From Branchiostoma floridae (taxonomy: Eukaryota; Chordata; Leptocardii; Amphioxiformes; Branchiostomatidae), in assembly GCF_000003815.2 (NCBI RefSeq), contig NC_049981.1:17228893-17292892 (forward strand): a DNA stretch of 64,000 nt, in the 5' to 3' direction. Under the pieces are notes generated by a model, which had not been told where the DNA came from, made no database searches, and saw nothing but the letters and a program-made list of their open reading frames with translations. This document shows positions 35,101 to 48,345 of this stretch, one piece after another (position 1 is the first letter of the stretch; each line of letters opens with the position of its first letter). The position numbers and the translations under genes are program-made.

Positions 35101-38100
35101 CATGCCCGATTGCTAATTGCAACTACATAGTAGAAACATGGAGACATACATACGACAATGAACAGATATAAAATATTATTGTAAATCCAAATCACGTTTC
35201 AGCCTTCAAGTAGCAAGAAATCACCAAATTTTACTGTTAAATGTCATGTGTTTTCGTCAATTCGTGGAAAGCATCATAACCAGCCTGGAATTAATCATGG
35301 AATGGTATAGATACAAAATTTATTTCAGGAATTAAGTATTCTAATCGCTTCGGGTCGTATAAAATATATGCAATTTCTTAACGTTGTAACTGCTCTGAAT
35401 ATCTATGATATCAATTTATGTAAGAAGTACCAAGACATACATTGTACCCACATGACCCTTCTTTGATCGATGAAAGCAGTAATAAAGTGTGAAGGTTTGC
35501 TCCTGCAGTGGTAAATGTAAGTGTGTGTTCGCCATGCCTTCCACGTCTGGGTAGGTAATACACTAGACCGACAGGCTTAACAGGGTTGTACCGGAATATG
35601 TAGCCTTATGCGTGGCTGGCTTGTTGGTGTAGCAGATAATCATCCCATTCAAACTCAATACTTCAAACGCAGATGTTTGGCGATTGAAGTCCGTTGCAGC
35701 CATGCCGCAGGGGCTTACGCCTAGTTTTCTTGAGATTTTCATATCTCCTCCAAAAATTCACCGCCAAATTAGCCTCTACAATCCTTTTCTATTTCACACA
35801 TGAAGGAATTGCAAAATCTAGCGTGTCTTCTATTCATTAATAATTTTATGACAAATATTCTAACATAAAAGTTGACACGGTGTTAATAGCTGATTTGAAA
35901 AGGTTGCTAAATCCTCAGCGTTGTCTGACTCACAATATATAAATCTTTAAGCAATGACGTCTTTACAGCGACTAGAACCATACTTAAAAATGAGTATAGT
36001 TTCTTGTAGCCTTTATATGATGGAAGGTTTGATAGCCGATTCTGATTTAATAATTAGATGGACACAAGTTCGTACACTTGATTTACTCTTCAATAAGTAT
36101 GTATGAACGTTGTTTCAATGGAACTAATGCATATTATGAAGTTGGACGACCTTTTTTCGTACTTGTGTATTGCCGAGGTCAATTCTAGGCTCGGTCCTCT
36201 CATCTATTCTGTAGGAGAGGTGGAATTATTGGGATCGTTAGAGTGAAGGGGAGATTACATTGCGCTTGAGAGGAGGTTGCAAAAGATCGATGATGGCTAT
36301 CGTTAGGAATGAAGCACATTTACCAGAACACGTGATGGACATGTTGATGGAGACTTAGGTCGCACTTACGGCAAGAACATGAGTATAAAGTTCCGCAGTA
36401 GCTTGAAAACAAAATCTTGTTTCTATCTCAAAAGATCTCTCTCTCTCTCTCTGTCTCCCCCCTCCCTCTTTCGAATAATCACTAATATGGGGATTGGATT
36501 AAGTTCTAGTTGTACGTGATTCATAGTTTTGCCCATCACTATTCACGTTGTTTATGCATGTTTGTGGAAATTCTTTACCTTGGTAACCACTACGCTGACC
36601 AAATCTATTTTGCTCAGAAATTAGAAATAATTTAGGAACAGTCCCTTACCCTTACCATTACCGGTGGGATATCATGTAGGAGGAGACGTCCAGATCTTAA
36701 TGATTGAGAGTTGAATGGTTGTGTAGCTGATGAGCCATGCATCAAGTTGCTGATGACCAGAACTCGGTGAAGAAAGACTGAAAAATTATATCCACAAATC
36801 AACCTATGCTTTTGTATGTTCTGTTATTATTGTTTTTCTTCTGTTTTTGTACATAATCATCTAAAATGCATTGTAAAATGTAAAAGAAATAGGTCCCACT
36901 GCTATATATAGCTACTGGAGAGTCGGTAGCTCCAACGCGCAAATAATTCACGAACAAGTACTAGACTAGCATTTTGAAAATATCGTGTTATGAGACTTTA
37001 CTATATGTATTTTGCATTTTTGTAGTACTGAAATAGCCTAAACGGTGGCGATTCTAAAACAGGACGTAGAGGACGTCTAGTTTAGAACCGTGCTTGCACC
37101 AATGGAAATTGCGTATTCAGGTTACCTAAGTTAGCGCCATCAAAATCCTTGTCAGAGCCTCCTGTCTCAAGGGATACAAGCTAGTAGTTGTTGTTGAGGA
37201 AATAGGATTTGGTGGTGGTGAATAAAGTAGTGTTTGCAGTCGGCAACCTTAGAAGTAGTAACCGTTACGCAGTCAGAATAAGCTATGGTATTAATAGTGA
37301 GCCTGTAATCTGAGCTCCACTTCATGTGTCTTGTTTATGTTGTCGAATATCGTCCTTTAGATCACAGAAATAAAGCTGACAGGATATCAGTCAAGACACG
37401 TTATCTTGTATTACCAGTCTTTGGAAGTGTTCCAGCTGGCATCGTCTTCAAACGTTTTGCATCACTTTCAAGTGATATCGTATGTCTAAAGACAGGGATA
37501 AGCCATGGAAAGCCATGGGCAAGGATCGAAAAGAAAGATAAAACACACACATTTTTAATCCACGTAGTAAAAAGGCGCTGGCAACTACACATTGTACATT
37601 GAGTGAAAACAAGTGCAAGAGGTGCCTTGAACTGTGTTCAGCCTTATCGAGAACATTAAGATAAAATTTTCATAGGTCCGAGAAGATTCCAGCCTCTTCA
37701 AAAACTTGTGTTCAAAGACTATGATTTTAAGTTCCCATACAACCAATGTAATAAAAAATGTACAACAGTTTTTGATACATTCAACTACGGTAAGTTTTAT
37801 TCAATGGATCCCCGGCATTTATACAAAGCATATGCCCTTATGATATCATTGGACTTCGAACATTAACAACCATACTTCGAGTTCTTGATTCCTGTCCCTG
37901 GTACTCAAGTTAATTCCCAAACATGAGGTCACACAGAACACGGCAGCAAGTTCAAGACCATACCACCACGGCGTATGGGTGGAGGCAACCAAAGCAGATA
38001 TTCTGGCAACTTGCAATTGTATATAATCAAGATTTTTCCCACTAGATTGTTTTTCCTCGAGCCATGGTGCCTGGCTCCGAACTGGCTATTGTGTTCCTTG

Positions 38101-38200
38101 TGATATCACGTACAACACTAAAACGTTAACATGATTACAAGACAAAGAACTTATCCAAATTGGCGTCACAGAAGCAGTGGCATGTCCATTCCTTGACTAA
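32153..38200. other. 6-kb non-coding stretch
   Basis: AT-rich and probably intergenic. Only a short (CT)n tract at about 36430-36450 stands out. No exon with convincing splice sites or motif was recognised on either strand. Confidence 0.45.
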
Positions 38201-39279
38201 AACTAGAGTTCGGCGACCTCATAACTCCATGAAAATTTAGAGCTTTCGTAAATTTCATGCAATTGACTAACACATTAACATAATTTATGCATGGTATTGT
38301 TCATCATTGACTAACGTACACATGTCACAATTATTAAATTCCCATTATTAATCATAAAGTAGTTTTGCAATTTTTACATAAATTATGCAAATAAGTTCCT
38401 CATTACCATATTTGGTACCTGCTTATATTCCACCTATCATAATTAACATGTGTTACATTTATTGAAGTCCAGTTATTGAAAACAATGGAATCATACAATT
38501 TCCTAATTAATTATGCAAATTAAGTCCCCATTTGCATAACATGTATATCATTATAAACATCTTTGCCTAAGGTACCCGCATGCCTAATATTTTGCCAATC
38601 CATCAATCCATTCTGCAGTTATCCTCTTTAGAATGTCTTGACAAAAACGCCCCTGCAGTTCCGAAAATTAAATGTTAGGGGGCTGAAACCTGCCCCACTT
38701 TGTCATGACACTGCAAGCTATCTACCAGCCAAATGTTAAGACCATATCACATCCAGGACAAGAGATACATTGAAAAAAACTGCCATGATATAATATCCTA
38801 ATTAATTATGCAAATGTACTCCTATTTTGCATAATTAGTATTTAATCTTGTACAACATTGTCTAAGGTACCTACATACCAAAAATCATGAAAATCTGTTG
38901 TTCCCTTCTTGAGTTATCCTCGTCAGAAGTTTTTGACAAAAATGCCCCTGCTATCCCCAAACTAGATGCTAGGGGGCCCAAAGTTACGTCATTTTTTCCT
39001 GAGCACAAGAGCTATCTAATATTTAAACATCTTGACCATAGCATGTTCAGAACACCGAGATAGCAAAACCGTAAGTTGCGCTGCAGTATCAAGGTCACAC
39101 ACCAGGGAGCCCAAAATTGACCTTGACCTTCGTCTTCCCAACCCCTACCTACATACCAAATTTCATCGTAGTCCATCAAGAGGTTCTCAAGTTATGATGA
39201 TCACAAATATGCGGACACACAGACACACAAACACACACACAGACACACTCAAAACTATACCTCCATTTTATCATGGAGG
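38201..39279 (+). mobile_element. 1-kb repeat element, second full copy
   Basis: Collinear with 10813-11845: starts ACTAGAGTTCGGCGACCTCA, holds ATAATTTATGCATGGTATTG, and ends in the hairpin ACCTCCATTTTATCATGGAGG. It is flanked by TAA at 38198-38200 and 39280-39282, matching the TAA duplication of the other copy. A CACA-rich tract precedes the end hairpin. Confidence 0.85.
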
Positions 39280-39282
39280 TAA

Positions 39283-40359
39283 TAAGACTGGAGTCTGGAA
39301 GTAAAAAATTCCTTGTGTTGGAATCTACAGTTTATCCCTTATGACTTCTACGAACACAGATTGACTTTCAAAATAGTGGTGTGTACTTGGTACAAATATC
39401 TGTGAATAATACCTACTGTGGTTGAATGTAAGCAAGAACAGTTGTATTTTAATACCATTATATTGGGGACATAATAACTTCAAGGTTCATTTGGAAAATG
39501 TGATGGAGAATTATGACTTTGAAGTGGCTTCTGCACTAACGTGTATCATATGTACACATTGAAGACTCCGTTTGGCCAAGGAAAGAAATGAGTTGCCAAA
39601 AATAGAGAAGACTGGACCAGAAAACCATGCAAAGCACACAGGCGAGTAACGATTTTGAGAACTCTGTCGTTAACAAAAACGTTATGGAGACTTCTACAGC
39701 TTCTACGGAAAAGGCTTTTATATCATAGCATGACCCTTGATATGATACAGGGTGATGTTGATTATCTTCTTTATGGAATTGCTCATGACCTTAGGCTACT
39801 GAATCGGCTGACGACCATATGTGTGTTCAGCAAACTTATTTGGAACCCTTTTCTTTCCATCTAACGACCTTGCGCGAGAGATATTAATGGAAAACGAACA
39901 GTGGTGTAATTGAGATAGTAATCATACGTATACCGGTAGTCACTCGTTACTGTAAATGACTTCTACACTGGCTTCACGCCAAGTTTTGTACCTGCCGGAG
40001 ATCATGCGTAATTTCAGCTCCCAGAAATTCCAACTCAGTGCACGTTTTAGATATCCACTTGTCATCAGCTGCCATGCCCACTCATATTCAAGTCTTCAGG
40101 GACAGCCACAAGACACACCCAAGTAATTAAACAACGTGAGAATCGAAGGGATGAAGCCAGAGTGTCGCCAGACATGGCCATTAGTCTTCAGCATGACGGA
40201 ATATGGAGCATGAAATGCACGTAACCACCTGACGGCCATAACACAAAGGACGTCTGTTTTCTGGCTGATATCAGCTTATCAAGCACCAACCAACTAACCG
40301 AACAATCAGACAGACAAACAAACAACCGGCCTAACAAACAGCCTTTTCATCAAGCGGCG

Positions 40360-40393
<34 letters not shown>

Positions 40394-42190
40394 CCAACCA
40401 AGCAACTAAGCAAGCAACCAAGCAACTAAGCAAGCAACCAAGCAACCAAGCAAGCAACCAAGCAGATCACCTGAGAAGCTTCAGGCACATTTTCTGGTCT
40501 TCTATCTATTTCAAATATTTTTTGTCAGCAATATATGGAGAATTGGTATGGACAGTCATTTGAGCCATATACAGTTACCACACAAAGGGCACAGGTGCCA
40601 CAAGGAGTACCTTGCTTCACAGCAATTTGCATTACCAGCATACACACTACACACAGACAGTTCTTTCGCAAGTGATTTTCAGAAACTCGACGAACAGTCT
40701 AGCATGTGACACTGCCAAGTAACCCTCCTATTAATTCCAACTAAGACGCACAAAAATCGATACAATGACGTGTCTAAAAAGATTTCCGACCTGCCATCAT
40801 CCAGTAGAAATTATCGGCATCTATAAAGAAAACTAGAAAAATCACACGAGCCCTGGCGTTTGAACACAGGAAATACCTATTCATGCTGTGTAGTCGGCAG
40901 GAAAAGTGCTCATTGAGGGCATAGAAAGGTGAGTTCGGGAGATTGTATTGTAAATATATAATGGAATTATGCGGATAGAATCAATTGATTCGGGTTGCGA
41001 ACGCCCGCAGTATCCCATCATTGTGAAGGACTTCATCATTCGGTGACGGGGTGGATGTTGGACCTGCATTTACAACGCACTTCAGCAATGCAGGATCCAA
41101 GCCAAATGACCACCTTGCTTGTAAATCGCTCTCTTAACTCACCCTCCGTATCTTAACTGTTACAGCATGTCTAAGACAGTAACTGTTTACATTCTTCAAA
41201 CCCCAGCATCTAATCACATCTTTATGTTCCCCATAGGTTACTGTGTACCTGAATTACAGCTATTACCATTAATTGTGATCCAGCAACGGATTATAATGTC
41301 ATTATAGGTTTCCCATATGTTAAATAACGTCACAGTGATCCGGCCTAATTGCAGACAGTAAACGATCATTACTAACTGTACGTCCAGCAGTCTCCGCTGT
41401 AATGTTTTCGGGAGTAACCTATTCTACAATGTAATAAAACAACTCATTCTTTTTGTAATTGCATGACGCAGTTTGAATAGAATTCGCCATGCCTATAAGG
41501 TTCTCATGCATATATCCGAAACAATTGAAGACGCAGAAAATACGCAGTTAATATGCAGTGGCATCACTATGTGCTGACATGTCCATAATTCAAGATAACT
41601 CCTAAAATGTTGAGGGTCTGGAACAATGTCATGTTGAAACGACTGAAGAGATCTATATGCCAACTGTTTCACTTCATACGAATTGTACCAAGTCGATTCC
41701 CCATATCGATTCCAGATGTTTTTGACATTGACTGACCGTCCTCAGGATCAGATTGCTCCCCGACTCGACTTAAATGACGCTCCTGATGTAAGGAACCTGG
41801 AGCGACAATGATCAGCTGGTATTAGAAGTCGATGAGTGTTTTCGGGGACAGCCACTCGGTTGGAATTCATCATAGGTGAAGGTGATTTTCAGATGGATGG
41901 ATTTGTCACAATATTGCCAGAAAACATACATCAATTGTCAAGACAGGGAGGATGTCAATGTTGGAGGGGGGGGGGTCTGTGAGTCAGTTGCCTTGATTGG
42001 AGGATAATTCATGCTCCTCAGATGCGCCATGGGATATCTACGAGACGCAGGCTCGCCGGTTCTTTCCCGTCTTGCTATGGAGAGGGAAGGAGGCATAACC
42101 AAAAGCGTCATGAGATATCGGTGTCTAGCAGCTGTCCCATGCTTCTCTTCTCCTATCATCACTGAAGAAGAGGACAGGACGTATTGCTAA
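39283..42190. other. Non-coding stretch upstream of the aminopeptidase exon
   Basis: Probably contains the promoter of the gene starting at 42225, but no TATA box or other site could be chosen. Apart from a microsatellite at 40354-40463, nothing else was recognised. Confidence 0.4.
40354..40463. repeat. (AAGC)n microsatellite with AACC/AACT variants
   Basis: Tandem tetramers AAGC, with interspersed AACC and AACT units in a higher-order pattern (AAGCAACCAAGCAACT). Confidence 0.95.
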
Positions 42191-42224
42191 GGATCTTAAC
42201 AGAGGACTCTGACATTTGCAGAAG

Positions 42225-42943
42225 ATGGAAGCCGAGGAGTTTGAGATTTCCATCCTCGGGCCCGTGTCGACGGCTAGCCCCAGCGAAAACAATCAAAGCA
42301 CGGTGAACCACATGGGAGCCGTAGCGAAGAAACCGCGTAGTCGAGGTCATTGCTGCTTGAAGTACGTCCGCGTTTTGTTTCTTCTTCTTTTCTTAGCTGG
42401 CTTGTGTTCAGCCGGTGGATACTTCATTTGGTTTTGGAAGAAGAGACACCCCGTGGTGGAGGGAGAGGTAAACAATTACGAGGAGGTCGATTACTACGAT
42501 GTGGTTCCTTCGGGTAGCGACCCAACGGTTCCCTCTGATGATTGCCCGTGGAATGCCGAGCGACTGCCATCAGATCTACTCCCCTACGGCTACAAAATAA
42601 CTCTGAAGCTAAACTTGAGAAGAAAACAATTTTTCGGATCTGTCGACATCAGGATGCGTTGCATGGAAGCCACCGAGTATGTCGTTCTGCATGCTAGGCA
42701 GATCAACTCCTCCGGTGCTAAGGTAGAACTTTCGGACCTGACCACGTCGGAAAACATTGAGATTTTAGAACCGACCGAGTACAATGAGAAACAGGAAGTG
42801 TTTGTCATACAGTTGTTACAGAAGCTGACTCCTGGACGGATATACAAGGTGTCGATACTTGGGTATGGCGGAAGAGTGAGGCCAGAGGCCCCGGGAATGT
42901 ACAAAAGAACTTTTCGGAATGGCGTGAAAAGAAGAACATCAAG
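42225..42943 (+). CDS. First coding exon of an M1-family membrane aminopeptidase (aminopeptidase N-like)
   Basis: The frame gives 239 codons plus two bases before a GTACTG donor at 42944. The start is the ATG in CAGAAGATGGAAGC. Residues 1-43 are a cytoplasmic tail with a basic KKPRSR. Residues about 47-71 (LKYVRVLFLLLFLAGLCSAG and on) are one membrane span followed by WKKR, as in type II ectopeptidases. An acidic stalk follows, then CPWNAERLPSDLLPYGYKIT, the hallmark entry of the M1 N-terminal beta domain (RLPxxLxPxxYxLxL). GSVDIRM, VVLHARQI and LTPGRIYKVSILGYGG continue that domain. Family members remove N-terminal residues from peptides outside the cell with a HEXXH zinc site. That site and the GAMEN motif belong to later exons, which were not found up to base 64000, so the gene is partial here. 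It could be an inactive relative or have very long introns. Confidence 0.9.
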
Positions 42944-44600
42944 GTACTGTATTTCAATATCTATGTCATTGAATCTTTATATTAAGCCATTATCTTCAGA
43001 ATTTTAACCGTATTTATGATTCAACACAAACAGATTAATGAATTGCCCCTTGATCTTTTAGTAATCAAGTTGAACTGTGTTCTAAAATTTAATCTTGTTG
43101 TGTTAAGTATGATAAAGCTGTGATTAGGAACACAAGTCTGATTATTTTATGATGGACATCACAGATAAATTCTGCGTAAAAAACCTGCTTTAGATGACCG
43201 AAAGTGACTAGAACTGATACCAAAGACAGTTTCGATTAGATTAAGTTACAGCTTGCACCGGTATTCTGTTGGTAATTTCTTGTTATTGGTATATTGGAAA
43301 GAGCGTTCATGCGGAAGGGCTTTCGATTGTCCCAGTTTGGCAAGCTGCCCACCGCAAAAGACCAGCTCTAAACCGATAAGCCGTTCTGCTATACCTAACG
43401 TCTATAAACCTTTGACTTCTCTCACTCAACTTAGTGGGGTATACTGCAGTTTAATACTGTAGGGGGTGATTTCTTTCCTATGATTCATAGGCGAGTGTAT
43501 ATGATGATATTTGAACGGTAAATATTGCACTTTGTATTGCAACATTGCCTCTTCCAATCAAGCAGGAGGCAAAGTTTGTTTGATTTGCATAAACAGCAAG
43601 CCACCTTTGGGCGTAACAAACCAGTTAATGAAGTACAAGCTGTGTAAAACCAGACTGTCATACTCATGTTTGTATTCTCTCCAAATCTTATTCGTCACCT
43701 GTGGATCTAACTAGATATGAGGCTCTTATGTACGCAGTACTGATACTACAAAGTTAACATACTTGCAGTTGACTGTGGATTTTCGCAGTTATTAATTCAA
43801 ATTCAGGATATGATAAAAGGAATGGATATGGAGATTGAATTCATAACCTAATACTCAAGAGAGACATTATCGTCTGTATCATACCACCTTATCTAGAAAT
43901 TTGATAAGCGGAGAATTGCATCAATTAAGTAACAAACTTTCAATTGCGATGTTAATGAAGTTGCATCCCGCAAATCCAACCAATCTTGAAGGCATAGAGA
44001 CCAAGTTTCGTCAATTCATACACATGTTTGTTGAGTTTTAGAAAATGATCTTGAGTTCACTTGAAGTCAAACGTATCTATCTAGCTTAAATTTAGGTTAT
44101 CAATCTTACGGTGCCATTTTAAGATGGCGTCTTTAAAATACCCAAATGAAGAATAAAAGCCGATTCCCATTCGATAGTTTTTAATGCTAAGAAGTACGTG
44201 GTTATGTAGTAGTAATATCGGTGTATTCAACCGATTTATTCATCTACAAGAACAACCATTCTCCGTCATCCGAAGAAAATAGATGACTCGTCCGGCAGAT
44301 GAACAATGGAAGTGGGAAATCCGAAGGCCTGATGCAATTACAGCGAAGAGATAAGCCCTGATGATCAAAAATAGGAGCACTGCGATGTGGTGACCCACGC
44401 AATTGATCTTCTGTCCTACAGCAAACCTTAGATGGGGAAAATAAACAGACATTTCCATGCCATCAGCTCTGAGACCTTCTGCATAATCAGTGTACCCTTG
44501 TAGAGCCTCACAGGACTTGAATTTAACGTCACTGATCATGAGGCTCCCAAGCGCGCTTACTTGCAATATCTCGACATAGTGACTGCAATGCACGATGTGC
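42944..44600. other. Presumed intron 1 of the aminopeptidase gene
   Basis: Begins with the donor GTACTG. No next exon (expected to encode an FxPTDARRAFPCFDEP-like block) was recognised here. Confidence 0.45.
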
Positions 44601-44756
44601 TAGAGAGAGAGAGTGAGGGTGTGTGTGTGTGAAAGAGAGAGTGAGAGAGAGAAAGAGAGAGAGAGGGTGAGAGAAAGAAAGAGAGAGAGAGAGAGGGAGA
44701 GAAAAAGAAAGAAAGAGAGAGAGAGAAAGAAAGAAAGTGAGAGTGAGAGATGATCT
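44601..44756. repeat. (GA)n-rich purine tract
   Basis: GAGAGA and GAAAGA units with a short GTGTGT section. A minus-strand serine/leucine frame across it is an artefact of composition. Confidence 0.95.
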
Positions 44757-45809
44757 TTGGCTGGAGCCAGGCGCGTTAGGGAGATTTGAAACAACACATA
44801 ATGGTCGAATAGCGTTGCCGGGGGAATAAAGCTATGTATCATAGCCTTAACTTGGTATTATGAGATTTCTAGATTTCATTATATCAGCCGCCAGGACTAT
44901 TGAGAAAGATGTGACTTACAGAAGAAACATGTATCATCGACCAGAGGCGGCAGTAATGTCATGTGTGATCACGCACTTACTGTCATGCTGCATCGATATG
45001 TAACTCCAACGTCCTATTCACAAAGTCACATCTAAGCACAATCATTAAATCATACCCAACCCAATTTTGTACGCGTCAGACGCGTACATGTATTACACAT
45101 GCGAAAACAATCTATTTCCCTTCCCAGCACAGAAACTTGTTCACTCTCTCGCTATCGGAATGGCCGTAATGTCCTTGACAGTAAACTCCGTTTGCTGACC
45201 TCGTACATTTATTTACACCACATGGTTCCATCAGTTGAAGCATTATATACCCCCAAGGGTACCATAATGGCAAATACTCACAAGCGGAATACGTTATTCT
45301 CTTCTGGCGCCATTATACTTTAAAATCTGCATCTGTTTTTTAGTTTCGATGCATTCGTAAAATAAGAAACATTATTGCTGCACCAGTGGCTTTAAGTATG
45401 CCCCCTTACTTTCCCCCCAAATTGTTATACCAAGCCTATGCATTTACAAGTACGGACAAACCCATAAAGCCACGTTTAATCGAATACCCGATGACCTTAG
45501 ATGGGTCGCTACAGTCTTCAAGTCACAAAAATTGCTACCGTAGCATCTCAAATAGCGCCTCAAATGTCTCGTGATATTTAAAGACGTGGATCTTGTGGGG
45601 AATTCCGTCATTCCAATCCTTTAACTGCTCAGATAATTTTGTTTCAGTGGAGACTCGAAGGACTTCTGAGTCGTATAATGAAAGCATTTCCTTGATTTGC
45701 CAGCGCAGGTCCTAAATGAAACTAAGACACCTATACTCACTCGCCAGGTATAAGTGCACGTGTACGATGTGTAATAACCGGCAATTGTTGAATAGCAAAA
45801 AAACACATG
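44757..45809. other. Non-coding stretch
   Basis: Weak symmetry at 44903-45036 (AGATGTGACT and its inverse AGTCACATCT) and a small palindrome GTACGCGT-CAG-ACGCGTAC at about 45070. No gene recognised. Confidence 0.4.
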
Positions 45810-46894
45810 TAACGGGGGCCGCCCTAAGATGCCCCCTGTCCTAAGATGCCCGGATTTTTTGCTGATCTTATTATGCATAAGTACGCCGTGTTTGTTGCCA
45901 CTGATTATGATGATTAGAAAGGTAAATAAACCAAGTCCAAACAAACAGCTTTTTTTTGTATTAAATTTTTTTTAGACATGTTCACTTCCTCCCTTTTTTT
46001 AAGACAGAATTTTCACAATAATGTTGGTACTGCCGAATCACTGTGGTCACCTGTTACTACATGTAGGTATTGGTGGCTCGTGGCCATAAATAAACGACCA
46101 ATAAAAAACAGCCACACAACTGTCATATACATAAGGAACAAAGCTTCACAAAACACTACAAATATTGGTCTTCAAATGTTTGTTGAGTAGAAGACCGGCC
46201 ATAGAAAAAAACACATAAGCATCACCGCCGTTGTTTTCCCCAGGGAGCGTGGCCCCGCAGGTGGCAGACGAGCGAACGCCCAAAAGATTTGTTACTATAA
46301 AAATGATTCGTACCGTCTATAAAAATGAAACTCCAAAGAGTGATCTCGAATATGTTTCTCAATACGTACACAGAGTTTTTTTGTGATTTTGGCGTTGTCG
46401 TTTTTCGTAATGATTTTGTTAGTCGGGCCGCCGCATTCAGTGCATTTCGCCCATTTCCCATGAAAACACGACCTGGATTGTGAATGATTTAGACCTCCTC
46501 GCGGGAGACAAGAAGCACACAATCACAATTCTACTGTCAAAAGAAAGCTAATATATCATAAAATTAGAATTTTTATTTATGTTTGTCTAAATTGGTCACC
46601 AGCTTCCGAAGAGAGCAAATTCCAAAAGCGGGGCAAGTTAGGGCGCACTGTTTAACGCACCTCAAAATCGGGATTTATATTCACGATAACGTCCTCGGTG
46701 TTTTCCAGTTGTAACGCGGAGGGTGAAGGGTTCATGATCAGTGTGGATGCCTTCCTTATTCAAGTATGGTCTCTAGATGAATGTGTTAAAAATTCATTGA
46801 TCAAAACTTGACCACTCTTTGGCAACTAGTGATGGAGAGCGCCGTGAGTTCGAGCGCGTAAAAAAGGGGGGCATCTTAGGGCGGCCCCCCGTTA
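45810..46894. mobile_element. 1.08-kb TIR element with GC-rich ends
   Basis: The left end TAACGGGGGCCGCCCTAAGA and right end (reverse complement TAACGGGGGGCCGCCCTAAG) form inverted repeats of about 27 bp, continuing to TGCCCCC. ATG flanks both sides (45807-45809 and 46895-46897), a possible 3-bp duplication. Short minus-strand frames at 46222-46522 were not recognised as a transposase. Confidence 0.8.
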
Positions 46895-46907
46895 ATGGAA
46901 TCCACCA

Positions 46908-47068
46908 AAAGTAGCGAGCGTAGTCAAGCGGTTAGTAAGATTGCACCCGGCTCGGTCGCTCCCCAACGTGCACGGTACCTGAAGTCCTTAAGACGGGACG
47001 TTAATCCACATAGTCCATTGTGCTTGTTGAAAAGAGCTAGAGTAATTTCCCCAGTACAATTAACCCGT
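46908..47068 (+). mobile_element. tRNA-derived SINE-like repeat
   Basis: The head GTAGTCAAGCGGTTAGTAAG resembles the A-box region of a Leu/Ser-type tRNA. It is followed by GACGGGACGTTAATC and GTGCTTGTTGAAAAGAGCTA, a core reminiscent of Deu-type SINEs. It abuts the TIR element at 46894. Confidence 0.6.
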
Positions 47069-47276
47069 AAATACCATACGTCTTTCTTCTCTGATGTGAC
47101 CAGTGGAGGAATCGCTAGTTAATGATCTAAACTGGATCGATATCAATTTCACTGTCATCCGTCTGTCCATCCATCCATCCGTCAATACATTTTTCTATAC
47201 AACCACCGATGTTTGTATGTATATGACATGTATGTATGTATGTATAAATATAGCTGCCACCATACTGATTTTTTAC

Positions 47277-47509
47277 GTCTAAAAACTGGAGCCGTTTGTT
47301 TGTAATATTTCGTCTATAGCCGACGGAGAAGGTGCCGTTTGAGCGGATTATCTTGGCATGCCACGACTTGCAACAGTCGCCGACCTCATCTTTCGGCAAA
47401 GCGCCTGAACCCTTCAAAGTACCGCTCAGTCTTATCGTGATTTCCAGCGGGTGTTATGTTTCCTTGGTGTATTTCAGCTGCGTGACATTGAAATCAGATA
47501 ATGTCTTTC
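47277..47509 (-). pseudogene. Exon-like segment of unknown family with an in-frame TAA
   Basis: On the minus strand one frame reads TLSDFNVTQLKYTKET, a TAA (47456-47454), then HPLEITIRLSGTLKGSGALP, KDEVGDCCKSWHAKII and RSNGTFSVGYRRNITN before a GTAAAA donor at 47276. It is GC-richer than its surroundings and protein-like on both sides of the stop. The acceptor (CTATAAG) is weak. I do not recognise the family. It may be a decayed exon, or an exon starting after the TAA. Confidence 0.35.
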
Positions 47510-48009
47510 CTTATAGATTGCAGGTATAAACATTGATCGCTAACGAAGATATAAAAAAGGCGGTTTCAAGCGACCGTGCATCTTGAATCTGAAATGTGAT
47601 GAGGCAAGTTCAATATCTGACAGCATCTTGTCAGTAATTGGTAATCTTCTGAAAGTTGTTGATTATGTTTTCCCCATGTTTTTGCTGATGTGTTCTTCCT
47701 CTTATTTCTTTTTCTTCTCCTGTCATAGACCAATCAGAACTTAGAACCATCGTTAACCAATCAGAGATTATAGCTGCCGTTGACATTAACATATTAGCTG
47801 TCCAAAGAAAACATGGACAGTTTATTAGCTGTACAGCAAATATAAATGATTACAGGTTTGCAGTAGCACATAGTACTTGAGGTCAAGCCTAATATTTTAT
47901 TGTGTGCGGGTAGCTTGATAAAATAAAGGCTACAAGGAATCATTCTGCATTTTCGCGCAAATGTTGCCTTTCTAATTATATTAACAAATATCAATAGTCG
48001 TCCTTATCT

Positions 48010-48345
48010 TTTTTGTTAAGAGCTACGTCTAATGTAAAATCAACATTTGAGGTTATTTACGATTCGATTCTTACTAACGTTACTGACGATACATGGACGC
48101 GCAGACGACCTTAATGTTATTGATATATATGAGGTCGTCTTAGAACTATCTCATCTGTTAAGAGCTATCTGTATCTAACCTAGGGCGACCTTAAATGTTC
48201 TTAACGATTCAGAAAATGTTATGTTGACGTCACCGACAAGGATACAAATGAGAAGAACTTAAAAAAAGTTATTTATAGATAGAAGAACGACGCCTTCATC
48301 TCCTCTGTTAAGAGTATTTATGTCTAAGGTAACCCTTAAGGGCGA
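48010..48345. repeat. Three imperfect repeats of about 145 bp
   Basis: GTTAAGAGCTACGTCTAA, GTTAAGAGCTATCTGTATC and GTTAAGAGTATTTATGTC start near 48016, 48157 and 48307, each associated with GACGACCTTAA- or GGGCGACCTTAA-like text. Similarity between copies is partial. Confidence 0.4.

Noticed and set aside
35600-35720. tRNA-like stretch near GGTGTAGCAGATAATC
   Set aside because: No B box at the right spacing and no stem pairing.
42216-42224. Earlier TTG start for the aminopeptidase exon
   Set aside because: The ATG at 42225 is the first standard start codon in frame.
44600-44842. Serine/leucine-rich minus-strand frame
   Set aside because: Translation of a GA-rich microsatellite.
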